A stretch of DNA of 64,000 nt from Ochotona curzoniae (Eukaryota > Chordata > Mammalia > Lagomorpha > Ochotonidae), in NCBI RefSeq assembly GCF_017591425.1, contig NW_024466459.1, positions 4,588,001-4,652,000 on the forward strand, given 5' to 3'. The notes below the pieces were generated by a model, which did no database searches, was not told where the DNA came from, and worked only from the letters and a program-made list of their open reading frames with translations. Both the position numbers and the translations under genes were made by a program. Each line of letters begins with the position of its first letter. Position 1 is the stretch's first letter. Below, one piece after another: positions 1 through 15,200 of this stretch.

Positions 1-78
1 ATGTAAAGTGCTTTCTCATTTTTTTTTCTTTTGGTCAGAAAAGCAAAACTGAAGAGGCAAAACAAACCTTTTGTTTAC

Positions 79-201
79 CAGAAACTATGATAGCTCCATT
101 GTACGAGAGTTCATAAGTGCCATTTCTGTTTTCAAAATCATCTACTTCTAAAAGTATGTTTTGATGCTTGAGTGACTGTATAAAATCTTCAATATTTGAT
201 T
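79..201 (-). CDS. ABCA6: ABCA6 coding exon 20: extracellular loop 2 (last exon in window)
   Basis: Acceptor catactag, donor gtaaac, phase 1 to 1. It encodes [29 protein letters not shown] and [11 protein letters not shown]. It contains an N-G-T sequon. The gene continues beyond position 1. Confidence 0.92.
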
Positions 202-3200
202 CTAGTATGAAATCAATGAGAAGACAGGAAAGTATATTAGATAATAAAAATAAACCCTATAGATGGTATAAAGTAAATATTTATAGCATATTTTGTGAAG
301 GTATAATTCTTTGGGCAGCAAAATAGTAACATTGGCCAATGAAAGAGAAATAACCATCACATTTAGAAAAGCGTACACTATTTAAAATGTGTGTTTACAC
401 TGGAGATACTCAGAATCGACTTTATGATTAGACAAAACCCCAAATAAGTTAGAATTTCCTCCCAGGTAGAAAGGGACATGCACAGAGAACATAAGTTTTC
501 CCTATAACCTGGGGAATCCACAGAGCATACAGCATTTCCACAACCAAAAGAGATAGGGAAATACAATATGCCAGCCCTCAGTCTCCAAGGCAGGTGGGGA
601 CGTTCATAATAAAAGATAAATTTTAGATATTGAGAAAATAGAAACAGAAAGACAAGAACTCCCAATGTTAAATCTCAAAATATCTGACAACTGAGTACAG
701 GAAAGAAGAGAAATGACAGGTTGTGCGTTGTCGTCAGCTGGCGAGAAGAAGGCAGAGGAGACAGCCTCATGAGGTCAAGAAACAGCTCTGGATCTTGAAA
801 ATCAAGTGTGTAATTAGCATTGCTGTCAGTGTTGGGGTGGCAGGGCAAATATGCCTTCCAAAAACCCAGTGGAAAATAAGAACGAGAAATTGAAATGAGA
901 AAGGAGTGTCTTTGTGTAAAGGAAAGACCTCCACAATCCTGAATCACAAATATGTGTGATAACTGAAATGGGTAAGGAACATGTGAATGGAAACTTACTG
1001 TGAAAAATGTAAAAAAAATCAGAAACACAATAGATCTGTCTTCAAAGTTTAAACAGTTCAATGACACATCAATTGAGATAACAAAATAAGGCATTTTCTT
1101 GAATCCTGCTGTATTTCTATGGAAAGTAAAAGTGGATATCCATGCCAAGTTTACATGCCAATCAGTGTATATTATATTTGTGGCACAGATTAGACTGATG
1201 TTACCTGGAAATCTCAGAGTGGGCCAGACAGTATAGAAGTTTGATTTCCTAAGGATAGCTATTTTCTGAGAGAGGTAAATGGGCAGCTTTATTTTATCAT
1301 AATGTGGGTTAACCCAGGATTCCTCAGGTTTCCTCACCAAACCTATAATTCCCAAGATCAGAGAAAATACACATTGTTCTTTTTTAGTTGTTTTTTGATA
1401 AATCAAGCTTACATGTATTATTTTTTTTGTCTTACAATTTTCTTTACCCCACCACATGTACAACTCTACAATAGAAATAACTTATTTCTGTATTTAAATT
1501 ATTTTGTTGTTGTTCACCTGTGTTATTGATGATCAACAAGCTGGTACGAGGGTCTTGGGGAAGTTGGCCAGGCGAAAGGAAATACAAGTCAGTTTTAAGT
1601 TCCCAATCGGTCTTGGTGTTTGTTATAGCTAAAACGATCATTTCCACAATCAAGGGGAACACTGCAATTCCCAATATCAAAAGTCTAAACAATAAAGAAA
1701 ATCATCACAGGACTCTGTAACAATTCCATCTATTCAGTTTGACAGCCATAATTATGTGTTGAGTATCAAACCTGTAGTGTGCCAGTCATGATTCTAGGTG
1801 CTAAAATTCTACAAGTTTTATCTTTGTGTGCTATGGTATTATTACATTAGTATCAATTTAATAAATAATGAAAAAATGTAGAACCTACTTAGCACCATTG
1901 TATAGCTATTTCCACTGTTAGCGAAGTTAGCTTTTATCCATTCCCAGGCAGAAATCCTGGCTACCACATTCTAGATCTAATTTCTCTTCTGGTTTGAAGC
2001 TCTTTTGAAATTCATTATGTGACAAAAATCATAATGCTCTGATACTCACAGGGTTAAAAGCAGTTTCCTTCCACGTTTGAACTTTAAGAACTGGAGCCAT
2101 GCTATTGCACAGATCTGCATCCTCCAGAGGCCCATGCCACTCACGGTCTTCTGCATTTCAGGAAAACAAGAGGAAGCTCCTCCCATTTCATTCAGGCTTT
2201 CTGAGTCTTTTATTTTCTGCAATTGTTCAAAATCTACACACACACACACACACACACACACGAGTTATTTTTTTCGGGGAAACTATAAATCACATTGCAT
2301 AAGAAATTAACATTGAAACCAATCAGACATATCTATACAGAGATACAAATGGCTGAATAACCCAGAAAAACATCCTCAACATTGTTTTATCCATAAGTTA
2401 ATACAAATAACAAACACCATGAAATATCCCTTTACAATCAGTGCAATGTCTGTTATGGAAAGAAACTGGTTGGCAACGCTGTGAAATCTAAATTCATCGT
2501 GTCTTGCTTGTGGAAATATAAAGCTCATGCCTTCTTGTGGTATCAGTTTTTTTTTTAAATATTACTAAATTTGTTTTACATTGGTTTTATTTTTACAAGT
2601 TATAGGATTTTATTTTATTTTTATCTATAGTTTTTCTTTTCATATTTACAATGACGTACTTACAATTTACTTTCTAATCACAAGCTTAATCATCTAGCAA
2701 ATAAGCATCCAACAAGTATTAAGTGGAAAAATTTTTGTTTCTCAAGAGTATAATAAGGGCTGTAGACAATAATCAAATCTCGGAATTTTCTCATCTATAA
2801 TACACTTTTTGTATTCTGTGTTAGCAAAAATCAGGAGAAACATATGGTTTTATTTTTATAAATTGATGCAAAAGAATTATTTAAGCAACAATTTTTAAAT
2901 AAGGAAAATGTTTTAAAATGTTGGTAACTATGATGCTGAAAAAAAAAAGTAGGTTGTAGTATCTAAACTCAGTGAGGAAATATGCCAAATTTACATCAAA
3001 AGAAGATTTTGCCAAAAGAATGATTTTGTTCTGCACATACTTCTAAAAGACATGAAAGTTGCATATGCAGCAACCATATTCTGAAAGATCTCAAGGAATC
3101 TCCATTATAATATTCAATAATTAACACTTAAATGACATATATTAAGTTGTAGAGAGGAAGTATCAACAACTTACGTGGGGCAAGTATGACCAGAATCGTA

Positions 3201-6200
3201 TGTGAATCTCACACATATTTCTTAAAAGTGGCATGATTTTAAATAACAGTTACATTTCTCTGAGATCTGATCTCTATCACTTGTAAAATGCTGTCAGGAT
3301 ACCTACTGGGAAGCTTTGCATGAGTAGGAACGTGAAGCATTAAGGAGATATTGAGCCAGGTGTCTGCCATGGGAGACACTCCACAGCAAAGCACTGAGGA
3401 GTCCCCACTGAGACTTGTCCGCATAAGGACCTCAGCAGAATTTTGAATACTAGCAAACTTAGAAAACATTTTGATAAGAAATATATGCTCAGACCTCACT
3501 CCTCAAATTAGATGTTTTAAAGCTGCGATGAATGTTAGAAGCTGTGAGCCTCCAGGGATAAGAGAAAACTACTGAACTAAGAATGTAATTTTGAAGAGTT
3601 TGTTAGACTCCAAAAACGGACCTATGTCCATTCCCATTAATGATGTTGGGAAAGAGTTACTGCCTATCCCAATCAACAACTCAAAATCAGCTTGAGGGGC
3701 TGGCATTGTGGCATAGTAGGTCAAGTGACCACCTGTAACGCTACCATCTCATAATGGTGCCAGTTCAAGTCCTGGTTGTGCCCCTTGGGACCTGGCTCCC
3801 TGCTAGTGGTCTGAGAAAAGCAACAGAAGATTGTGCAAGTGTTTGGGCCCTCGTGGCCCATGTGGAGACCTGGAAGAAGCTCCTGGAGCCTGGCTTTGGC
3901 CAGATCCGGTACTGGCTGTTGGGAGCTCTCTGAGGAGTAAACCAGCTGACAGAAGAGCTCGTCATCTCTCTCTCTCTCTCTCTGTAACTATGGCCTTCAA
4001 GTGAAAGAAATACTTTTTTTAAACTGGGAATTAATATTTTTAGTGTGAATCATGTATAGAAATTATGAAAACCAAACTCAATGATCATGTTTTTACCTTG
4101 TCTAACAGTGGATCTTCCTTCCAGTTTCATGAAGACTTCACTCAGACTTGGCATGGAAATATCATAACCTATTACACCTTTGCCTAAGCACTGTTCCAGA
4201 TCACTGAACAGATCTAAGGCAGCAGAAAGGAATAAATATTTGAAATATGACATCAAAAATGGAACCTAGTAAATCAGCATTGTATCTATATGATGATTAT
4301 TCAAGAAAACCTATGCTTTCTGAATATCAAAGTAATCAAAGAACTTCATTTCACTGACAGCACAGCAGCTTGGTCACCATTTTTCATCTGTGTCTGTCTC
4401 CCAGGGTACACTCTGTTTCACTATATCCAGAGGGCTCATCTACTATCTGGAAAAGGTGAGTATACATCATATCATCTCATACCTTGTTTAATGTCTTCAA
4501 ATGGTCTCTAAATACATTTAAAACAAAAATCAAAGGGAATACCAACTTCCAAAACTCTGTAGGAGCCAGTCTCCACCTATCCACGCAACGCCATCCTCTT
4601 TCACCACTTTGCCCCCTCCTTCTCTGTCCCATAGGTATCTTATTTATCCTCTACTTGGAAAGTTTTTGACACTTTTCTTTTCATTACCTTCCCTGATTAC
4701 TCTGTATCAATCATCATTCTAACTCATTCGGCCTTTATTATTTTATTGTATAACCACAGTACATTGTTTATGTGTTTGATTTTCCGCACCCAGTGGTTTA
4801 CAAAACCCATGAAGTTAGGGATATATATACATATATGTATATATATATATATATACACTTTATCCACAGTAAACCCGCTTATTAAAAACTTCTGCTCAGG
4901 GTTCTTTTGCTGGTTTCAAGAGTATTTAAGCTCTTATTCAAAGTGAATCAAAGGATCAGAAAGGTAACATTCCTAGAAGCATCTACAAAGACTGATAGCA
5001 GTAAGTAACCCAACTTCCTCTCTCTGGTGGCGTAAAGCGGATCCCATTTAGCTGTTCTTTTATTTTCCTCCAGTAACGTGACACCTCAACGGCTCATGGA
5101 ACTAATCTGTCCAATCAAGCAAAGGTCTCTGACTTTCTCCCCTTCTGTGGCTCGTGTATTCATGCCTTGCTGGCGCTTCTGGGGTTGACTGCCAAATGAA
5201 TGAAGTACACTCAAGTCTTCACCTCAAGTTCTGCTTCTTAAGCAACCCAACATCAGAAAAAAAGTACAAATCCATTATAAAATTAATGTTTTAATAATGT
5301 GAGCATTTACCTCCAAGTTTCATCCCATCATAATCATATTTCATTTACCTGGAAGTTTATTTGTCTTTTCCAAGGGCAAAGTATATACCAGCTTTTCTTT
5401 GTTTTCGGTTTTCAATTTTGCATCAGGAATGTGATGATTAATGAGCAATATTATTTGTTCAGGATCACATATTTCATTTTTTTGCAAACTAATATTTCAA
5501 AGAAAACACAAATAATTTCTATTTTTCACTGCTACCATGAAAGGAAAGCTTTTATAGAACATTTGTTCTTTGAGTACCACCTTATTGAGCTTTATGAAGC
5601 AGACAAAATTAACAATAATAAAAACATATAGTTTGTAAGTTTTATGACACATACATAGAAGCTGTATAAATTTAGAATAACTAAGAGTACATAAACAATG
5701 TGCAATATAATTTTGTACCAAGTATGAAGATAAACAGAGATGTAAGAAAATTTACAGTAGAGGCCTCTTAACATAATTGCTAAACTAGATGAGGTAACTG
5801 TCAGAAATGGACTATGAATCGGGACATTTCATCCTCATCCATATTTAGTTCAGCCATAGCTTTTAACTTAGACATATACGTTCTTATTATACAGAGTTCT
5901 CACTACTCTGTGTTACCTGATTTACCCCCTAGCTGCATTAGCTTTTGAATTCATTTGCCTTTGTTCTCTACTAAAAAAGCAAAACATATTGTTACAGGAT
6001 TATATAAGTTAACAGGAAAATAGAGTAGGAAGAAGGTACAGGTTTAAGCTGCACAGAACTGCTGCCTAGAAAAGCGGCACATGAAGTAATCTGTGAACAG
6101 TCAATTTATAATGTTGAAATTTCACCCCATGTCAACATCAGGAATGATTGAAGGAGGTCAGAAAGTAGGAAGAGCATTGGAAAAACACCTGGGAACTCAG

Positions 6201-9200
6201 GAAAGCAGAGATGATGCATGAGACCACTTCTGCTTCCGCTTCACCAGTGTTGCAAATATCTTTTACAGATTAAAGATTACATATGGGATATCTTAGAGTA
6301 TACATAAATACATATCTTTACCCAAAGTCTTTACCTTAAGTGATATCCAAGACCCCATTTTCTCTTCAAAAAGACAGAAGAACCTGAACACTTTAATTCC
6401 CCGTTTGACATGATCATTTTTCTATCTAAGAGGCAAGTGAAAAAAGATTATTAGGAGTAGTTTATTCTCTCCAGAAAACAAGGATGAGGAACTAACAATT
6501 AGCACTTCAGAGACATGATACATGGGGCATAGAACTGAACATTTCCAATTCTGAAACATATTCAGAGTGACACAGTCAGACCTCACTGGTACAGCAGTGG
6601 CTAAATCCCTGCCTTGTATCTGCTGGAATCATGTAAGGATGCTGGCTCATGTTCTGGCTCCTTCACTTCCCATCCAGCACCCTGCCTGTAGCCTGGGAAA
6701 GCAGTAGAGGATGACTGAAAGCCTTGGGACCCTGCACCCACATGGAAGACCCAGAGAAGCTCCGGCCGTTGTGCCTGCTTGGAGGGAGCCAGCAGATGCA
6801 GTATCTTTCTCTCTGTATCTCCCCTCTGTAGATCTGCCTTTCCAATTAAAAGATAAAGTGAAATAAATCCCCTTTAAAAAAGTGATATGCTTAAAATGAA
6901 CTCATGAGCATCAACATCTATTTTAGCAATCTTCGGGACTTCCTAAAAATTAATCACACAAGTGTGTTCTCTGCTCTGGTTGCTAGAATGAGTGGTTGTT
7001 TTTCAATGAAATGTCTACTAGCCATGATCTTCCTGTTTAAAACGTAACGACTGCTAATCTAAAATAAATCATTTTTAGTAGCAGTCCCATGAGGGACCAG
7101 TGAGGGATTCTATGGTGGGGGTTGACTTCTGGCATATCAGGCTGCCAGGGAAGGTAGACATTACTGATATGATGGCACTAGGCATACTGATCTGGTTATT
7201 GCCACTTTTTTTTTTTCACTTTAACACTGAGATAAACCAAGCGATTACCAGCCAGGAGGTCAGCCTCTTCCATGAGGTGGGTACTGAAGACAATCACATG
7301 GTCTTCTCTGCGCTCCCTCAGGAGGCTCCACACGCGATGTCTTGAGAAAGGGTCCAGTTCAGCAGTTGGCTCATCCAAGAGCAACACCTGCAGAGGATGG
7401 AGACACAGAAACTGTACCTTGTGAATGTTAACCAGTTCCACATGAACGCACTGGAAAGAATAGAACTGGAGAAAATAATTGTATTTACATAACTGTCTGT
7501 CTTTAACACACATGCACAGTTTCAATATGGTAAGCTTTGTCTTTTTTAAAAAAATTACTTTGTTTGCACAAGGTGAACACATTTCACGTATTTCACAATA
7601 TAGTAGTTATACTTTCCATCCTGCCTACTGTCTTCCTATGTTTCCCAGCTACCCCTTCTTTGTCATTTTTTAAAATGTTTATAATGGCATATTTTCAGTT
7701 CATGTCACAATTACAGGCTTAATAATCTGTAAGATAAAGAATTCAATGAATATCAAGCAGAAAAAAAAAATCCCCATTGATCTTCAGGATTGCAAAGATT
7801 GCCAAACGTAATCAAATTTTAAAATGAAACTTTCTCTCCTTTTGGATTATATTTTTGTGCTCTGCATATTTGTTATTATGCATTAGGGAAAACACATTTT
7901 GGAGTTTTTTTGCAGGGGGAGGGCAGGCAGAAGAGGGACCAGCTTATTTCACTAAGCATAGTGATTTCTAGTTGCATCCATTTTGTTGTATCGTTTTATG
8001 GTAGAATTGTATTGCATGGGGTACACAGAAGCACATTTTATCTATCCAGTCACCGGTTGGTAGACAGCTGAAATGATTCCATATCTTAGTGGATTGAGCC
8101 ATTACCAACACGGACATACAGATGACTCTCTTGTATGCTGCTTTCATTTTGTTAGGTTAAATTCCCAGGAGTGGGATGCTGGGTCTATCTGGTAGACGTA
8201 TTTTCAGATTTCTGAGGAATCTCTTTACTGTCCCCTATCACGGTAGCAGTAGATTAGGACATCTGCTTTCCTCACGCCCTTGCCAACATACACTGTTTTC
8301 AGATTTATGAATGGTAGCTTCTCACTGGAGTGATACATTCCCTCACCGTGGCCTTTATTTGCATTTCCTTGGTGGCTAATGATGCTGAGCATCTTTTCAT
8401 ATGTCTTTTGGCCATTTGCATTCCATCTTTTGAAAACATTTATGTACTTTGCCCATATCTTAATTGGATTGTTTGTTTTATTGTTGGCGAGTTTCTGGAG
8501 CCCTTTACAGATTCCAGATATTAATCCTATATAGCTGTATAGCTGGCAAATATTTTCTGCCATTTTGTTGGTTGCCTCTTCACTTCATCAAGGGTTTTCT
8601 TGGCAGTGCAGGAACTTCTTAGGTTACAGAAATCCATTTGTCTATTTTTGTTTCAACCACCTGTGCTTCTGGGCTCTTTTCCCAGAAGTTTCTGCCAATG
8701 CCAACCTCTTGCGTTGTCCCCGACAATGTTTTCCTCTGCTAAGTTGATGGTGTCAGGCCTTACTTTTGGGTCTTTGAGTTTATCTTTGCTTAATGTGTAA
8801 GGTGCTTCTGCATGTGTTGATGTTTTAAGGATTTTCAATCTTCTTTCCTCCCTCTACATAATCTCACTTACTTGAGGATCTCCTAAGATGGCAATGCCAA
8901 GAGTCAGGATTCTTTTCTGACCTTCGTTCAAATGTTTAGCAAGGTTATCTTGAACGTCTTGCAAGTCCAATTCCAATAAAATTTGTCGCACCTATATGAG
9001 AAAATATGCAAAGCTTAAAATTCAAAATGACTCATTTTATGTAATTTTATCTTTCAGGAAAGCAATAGATTTATTTATAGGAAGGGTCCTCTTTCCTAAA
9101 TTTTATTCTTAACAGGGGATTCTGTGGTTATGATTTTAAACACGGTTGGTTACACAGATAATCCAAGCATGCCCATCTACCTCTCGTTCCACCTCCTGTG

Positions 9201-12200
9201 GGTGAATCCCTTTTATGTGAGCAAACAGGCTGAGGTTTTCCTTCACTGTGAGCATGTCAAAGTGAACATTGAATTGAGGGCAAATACCAGTTTTCTTCCT
9301 TACTTCCTCCAGGTCTTGCTTTTCAGAGAGATTTTTATTATATATGGTAACTGATCCTAAGAGGAAAAAAATAATTCAGTGATGATGAAATAAGAGGTTA
9401 AAGAAACATTCAAGAAATATTCAAGAAACATTGCTATATATTCAAAAATATCTAAGATGATTTGATTTCTTATTAATACTATTCTTTTTAAAAATTATCT
9501 ATTTGTTTAACTGAAAGGCAAAGCAAAAGTTACAAAGGGCAGGAAAGAGGAAGAAGGAGCAAGAAAAGAAGGGAGAGGGACAGAAAAGAAAGGAAGAATT
9601 TTCCATCCACTGGTTCACTCCCTCTTTCTCTCCCCTTCCTGCCCTGTGTAACTTAGAGAGAGGCTTGCATACAACTCTATTTTCCAATATCTTGTCTTAT
9701 TACTCACCTCGTGTTGGAACAGATAGCCCGTTAAGGATATTCAGCAATGACGATTTGCCAGATCCACTGTGACCCAGAACTGCAGTTATTTGACCCTCAT
9801 ATATGTCAAAGAACAAGCCTAGTTGTAGAATAAAATATTCATGTATAAACAGGAGACAATTAGACAAGAGGACCTTAACACAGAACAAGGTAATTAAGTT
9901 GGGTAGCACATGTCTTAATAACTTCAGTCCTTTAAACTACATTGTATCCAATATTTTCCCAATTGTCAAAGTAATAAATTAGAGAACTGAAATATTACCA
10001 ACAGAATGACATGAATGAAATACACACAATAAACGACAAAATATGTTACTGGCTAAGGACACAGGGACTAATGAAAAGGAATAAAAATCTTACATGGAAC
10101 AAATATATAAAATAGTGTTTGTTTATCTGAATAAACAGTGAAACCACATTTTCATATTATGATACCATTATTTGGATATTAACAGACTCATAAAATATCT
10201 GGAATTTGTATGATATTAACACTGCACAACAGATACTCAAACACAATTATATAAAAGCAATAAATTCTAGTGTTCTGCAGTACAGAGGGGTTAATATAGT
10301 TTAAAAACACATAAATTTTATATGCAAACGGAAGACAGGAGTTTGGAGTCTCCATATATAAGTTAACAGCCAGACAGGGTAATGTTAATTACAATGAACT
10401 GATCAGTACTTGATATGTTCTCATTGAAATATCACACTCTACCCCACGAACATGTTCAAACGTTGAGTGCTAATCAAAAACATTTGTGGCTTTTAGGAGA
10501 TGGAAATGTTAACTTATCTGATTTAATCTTCACCTATTCACTATACATATTAAATGATCACACTGTAGCTCATAAACATGAGCAATTGAAATAATAAATG
10601 AATAAAGTCAATACAATTATTTCCTTGACATTCTAGTTTTTAAAATTCTTAATTGTGATTAATTGTAAGATTATCAAGTTAAATTGCTTGTATTGTACTT
10701 TTTCATTGTTTATGCTTTCAAAGTTTTCATATTTAAAACTTTGAAATCTTTTTCTTTACCTTTTAATGCTTCCACTTTTCCAGATTTTCCATTATATTCC
10801 TTTTGAACATTTCTGAGTCTGAAATAATACAAGGGGTGTTTACTTAACCAACACGACAGCTAAAATAGCACAGATAATGAACACTTGTTATGATGACAGC
10901 TTCAAAGAGGCTGTTGACACTTCAAGAAGCCTAGTTATTTTCTATGATTACAAGAGTAGCATTAGGAGCTAAAATCTCTGACTGCAAGTTTCTTAAATAT
11001 TCTACTATACCGTACAAGAACAAACTATAGAAGGAGATTAAAAGGACAAGTACAAAATAGAGGTGGGAGACAAGAGATTGTCATGGAAACAGACAAATGG
11101 AACATTAAAAGATAACATTAGATGGGGGTAACCAAAGAACATTTTCCTTTCTAGCAGCAGTGAAAAAAAAAAAAAACAAAAAACAAAACTGGTGATGGTA
11201 ACAGTGAAACAGTTCAGTTACATCAACAAAGCAAGTTTTTCTTTTTCCCTTTAACAGGTTTACCCCATGCTGTTGGTTAATAATTCCTCAGCCTTGCACT
11301 CATACTCAAATATAACTGCCAATGTGACTACCTGATGGCTTCCCTTCCTTGGAACTCAGCAGCTACTGGCTCAAAGCAATCATCAGATGGATGCTCAGGA
11401 TCTATTTCTTTCTCAGTGTCCTTGCTATCAATCCTTCGGTGTTGGAAATGAGACGACGACTTCAGGCAAAATAATGGAGACTGACGTTGGTCATTTTCAT
11501 CTAACCAAGAGGCAACAGAGCAACAGATGAGCAGTAGTCATACAAAGAGTAAAGAGGTATTGCTCAGAATAACACAAAATGTCTTGAATGTTTAAATATC
11601 ATAAAACTCTAATTGCTATCAGTAAGAAAAACTTAATAATAAACAATGAAAACTGAAATAATTAACACATTGTAAAAGTTAAAAATGTAATAGAGCTTCC
11701 AACAAGGTTTTAATGAAACATGACCTAGAAAATATTAAAAAGAATGAATAAGTGAGAAAATGAAAAAAATTAAATGATACATAAAAATAATTACATATAA
11801 ATTGGTAGACCTAAACAGCTACATCATAGGACTACAATGTAAAATAATACTGAAATACATATATTCACCAGCAAGTACATAAATGAAAAATGCATGGAAA
11901 AAAATCTATCAATTCAGGACAAGAAATGGCCAAAATTTTTATTTCTCCATATTTTAAAAATTAGTACATGTTATTAAAAACCTTCAAATACAAAGCAGAA
12001 ATGCTAGAAATGTAGGAACACATAAACACACTTATATATAAATATTCATTAAATATATTTTATATTACATATAAATTGCATATTAGTACATATTTACATA
12101 GAAACATATTCTAAAGTACCAAGAGGAAAAATATTCAAAGTAAAAGGATGTATAATTTTACAAAGAAAGAAAGAATACTGAGTCCAATATCTATGAAGGA

Positions 12201-15200
12201 AGTAGACTTGTGAGTAATTTCGGGCTGTTTGCAAGAAAAAGAACACATAAGTAATTAATACACTGTCATTGCAAAAAAATGTTAAATTCTTGAAAATAAT
12301 ACTGAACAAATATTTACTAGAAAGCAGTTTCATAGAACAATGTTTCAACCATTATAGGAAATAATTTATGTTAGCTTATTTTAACACAAATTCCAAATAG
12401 TACTCAACTGAATATTTTTCAGAATATTTGAAAATCAACATTATTTAATCATGTTATAATCCATATTGTAATTGATATGATCCATAATTATCAAACATTT
12501 AGAATCATTATTTTATATGCAAATTCCTTCAGATCCTTGAAAGTATGAAGCAGACATGAATAATTTATTTAGTGAAGATAAAAGTGTTTACTCTTCATTT
12601 ATTAACGAAAAATCCAGTTCTACTCACAGGGTAAGATTTTGTCCAAGTATAATGCCAATATCGAGTAGATAAGACCATCAAAAGCCAATAGGAAAAAAGT
12701 TGCTATCATTTTATATGAATCTCCTGAAGGATCAGGAAAAATTACACCATTCATGTTAAATTCTAGTTGGACAATCTAAAAATCAAAGAAAAATAGTTAT
12801 AAGGGTTAAATTAAAACAACTTAGAATAGCACCAACAATGATTAGGCTTTTTTATATAGGTTTCCCGCGACCCGCGCCCAAGACTCTAAAAGATTGTGCA
12901 AATGAAATTATAAGGTAAGTGATTTTGGTGCAAAAATATAAATTCTATACGTAGTTTTTACATAGTATACATTTTCCATTAACTGCACTTAAATTTTTAT
13001 ACAAAATACATTCGTTTTTAATCTGCTTTCCAAAATTTTTTTAAAATATCAAATATTGATAAGGACACAAAGCTATTAGTCAAAATATTTATTTTTTAGT
13101 AATGAAAGGAGCTAAAAGAAAATGATAGTTATAAGCAAACAGTATTTAGGGACGAGTGTTGTCAAGCCACCTGTGAAGTATCTGACGAGGCTGTGCTCAT
13201 CAGTCCTGAGTCTGTTTCTGATCCAGCTTCCTGCTAACATGCCTCAGAGGCAGCAGAGGACCCAGGCACCTAAGCCTCTGCCCCCAGGGCGAGAGATCCA
13301 GCTGCAATTCCTGGCTGGGGCTTCATCCTGCCCCAGCCCTGGCTGCTATAGGCATTTGTGGAGTCAACCACAGATTTTTCGATAACATGTTCTGAATAAT
13401 ATCAGATAAATAAAGTAGAAAATACCAAAACCAAAAAGCGATCATTAAAAGCACAGAACTGATTATCCTAAGATTTTTATTTGGCAACACTCTATTCATG
13501 GATTCAAGGATGATGAAACAGAGACACAGCCACAGTCCTTTTTTGAAAATGAGCTGAACCCCCACCAGGGACTTCTGTCCCTATTTTCCAGAAACCAGTC
13601 AAACCCACTCCTTGACTTGCTCTCCACTGGACCCTCCTGCGCTGCTTTCTAACTACGTGGCTGCAGAAAAGAAGCCCCACTGAGTCTGAACAGCCAGGGA
13701 AGAGTTAGCTCAGCCCTGTCCCAGGTTCTGTCCCTTACTGTACAGGCAGACTCAGCTGGTAACTACAGCTGGGTGCTGCTGCGTGCTTGCTCCACTGGCA
13801 TCTGTCTGCCTTTGTGAATTTTTCTCTGCTATGTTCTGCACCTCCTTCCTAACAAATGGATATTATAAGCACTTGGTAATATGTAAATTTATGTTTTGAG
13901 TTATAGTTTATAAACTAAAATATTTTAAAATAGGTTTCTATAGTAATTTTAATAAACTTATGGAATGATTTCAATTGAAGTGAAAAGAAAGATAAATACT
14001 TGTGTATAGAAAAACCAAGAAAAAATCTTTCATAGAAATATATCTGAGAATTGGGAATCTGATCAAGTTTTTTTTAACTATTTCAATTTTTTAAGTTAAT
14101 ATTTATTAAAATATCTTAAATTATTTAGTATTCTTTCATTTTCACATCAGTTAATTTTTCTACAATGTGGTGGTAACTTTTTCAAGTTTAACCTTAGAAT
14201 ACAAAGAATTCCTTAGGAATAAAAGATCTTAGTTTGAAAATGGAATTGATTCTGACGGATCACAAAATATCAAGTTCTTTTGAATGTTAATGAATCAATT
14301 AACCATACTCTTACCTGACTCATTCCAGCAGTGAAGGCAAAGGGGCTGCAAATACTCAAAATCCACTCCACAGATGACGGAAGCTGTTTATAATACACAG
14401 CGAATCCCACACAGCCCCAAAAGAAGGTAAGGAGGAACTCCACTAAATTGGTGAGGGCGGCTTTCTTTAACAATACACTCAGCAGGAATGTTAATGCCAC
14501 CTGCAAGAGACAAGTTGTTTCTGTGATATATATTTCTGGGTCATCACTGAGAGTACAACAAAAGGCAGGTGTTTGTTATGACATAAATACACATATTTGT
14601 TAGTGAATTACTGATGTTAAATTATAATTATTCTGCCCTCCTCTCAAAGAGGATCCTTTGCCCCATTCAAATGCCAGACCTTTTCTTCTGGAGGAATGAA
14701 CGTAAAAATCTGAAAGAGGAGTGGACGGGGTGGGAATGTAGACTTGGAAAACTGAATGAACTTACCCTGATGTCCTAAGCACGTACCTCCATACACCTTC
14801 TGCACAAAACATCCAGAAAGATGAAACAAACTCAAGGCCATCGATCAGAAAAGGAAAGGGGGGTGCATCAGAAGAAAGCAGAATATTGGAAAAAGAGCTA
14901 TTGTGATTGGCTAGCACCTGGTAGGTCCCCTTTGAGGAAGATGACAGGTCTGTCCCTCAATATCAATGTTAATAATCTAAGTCTTCGATAGTTTTTTTTT
15001 AAAGATTTATTTTTATTATTTTTGTATTGGAAAGTCGGATATACAGAGAGGAGAGACAGAGAGGAAGATCTTCCGTCCAATGGTTCACTCCCCAAGTGAG
15101 TGCAACGGGCCGATGCTATGCGGATCCAAAGCCAGGAGCCTCTTCCAGGTCTCCCACGCAGGTGCAGGGTCCCAAAGCTTTGGGCTGTCCTCGACTGCTT

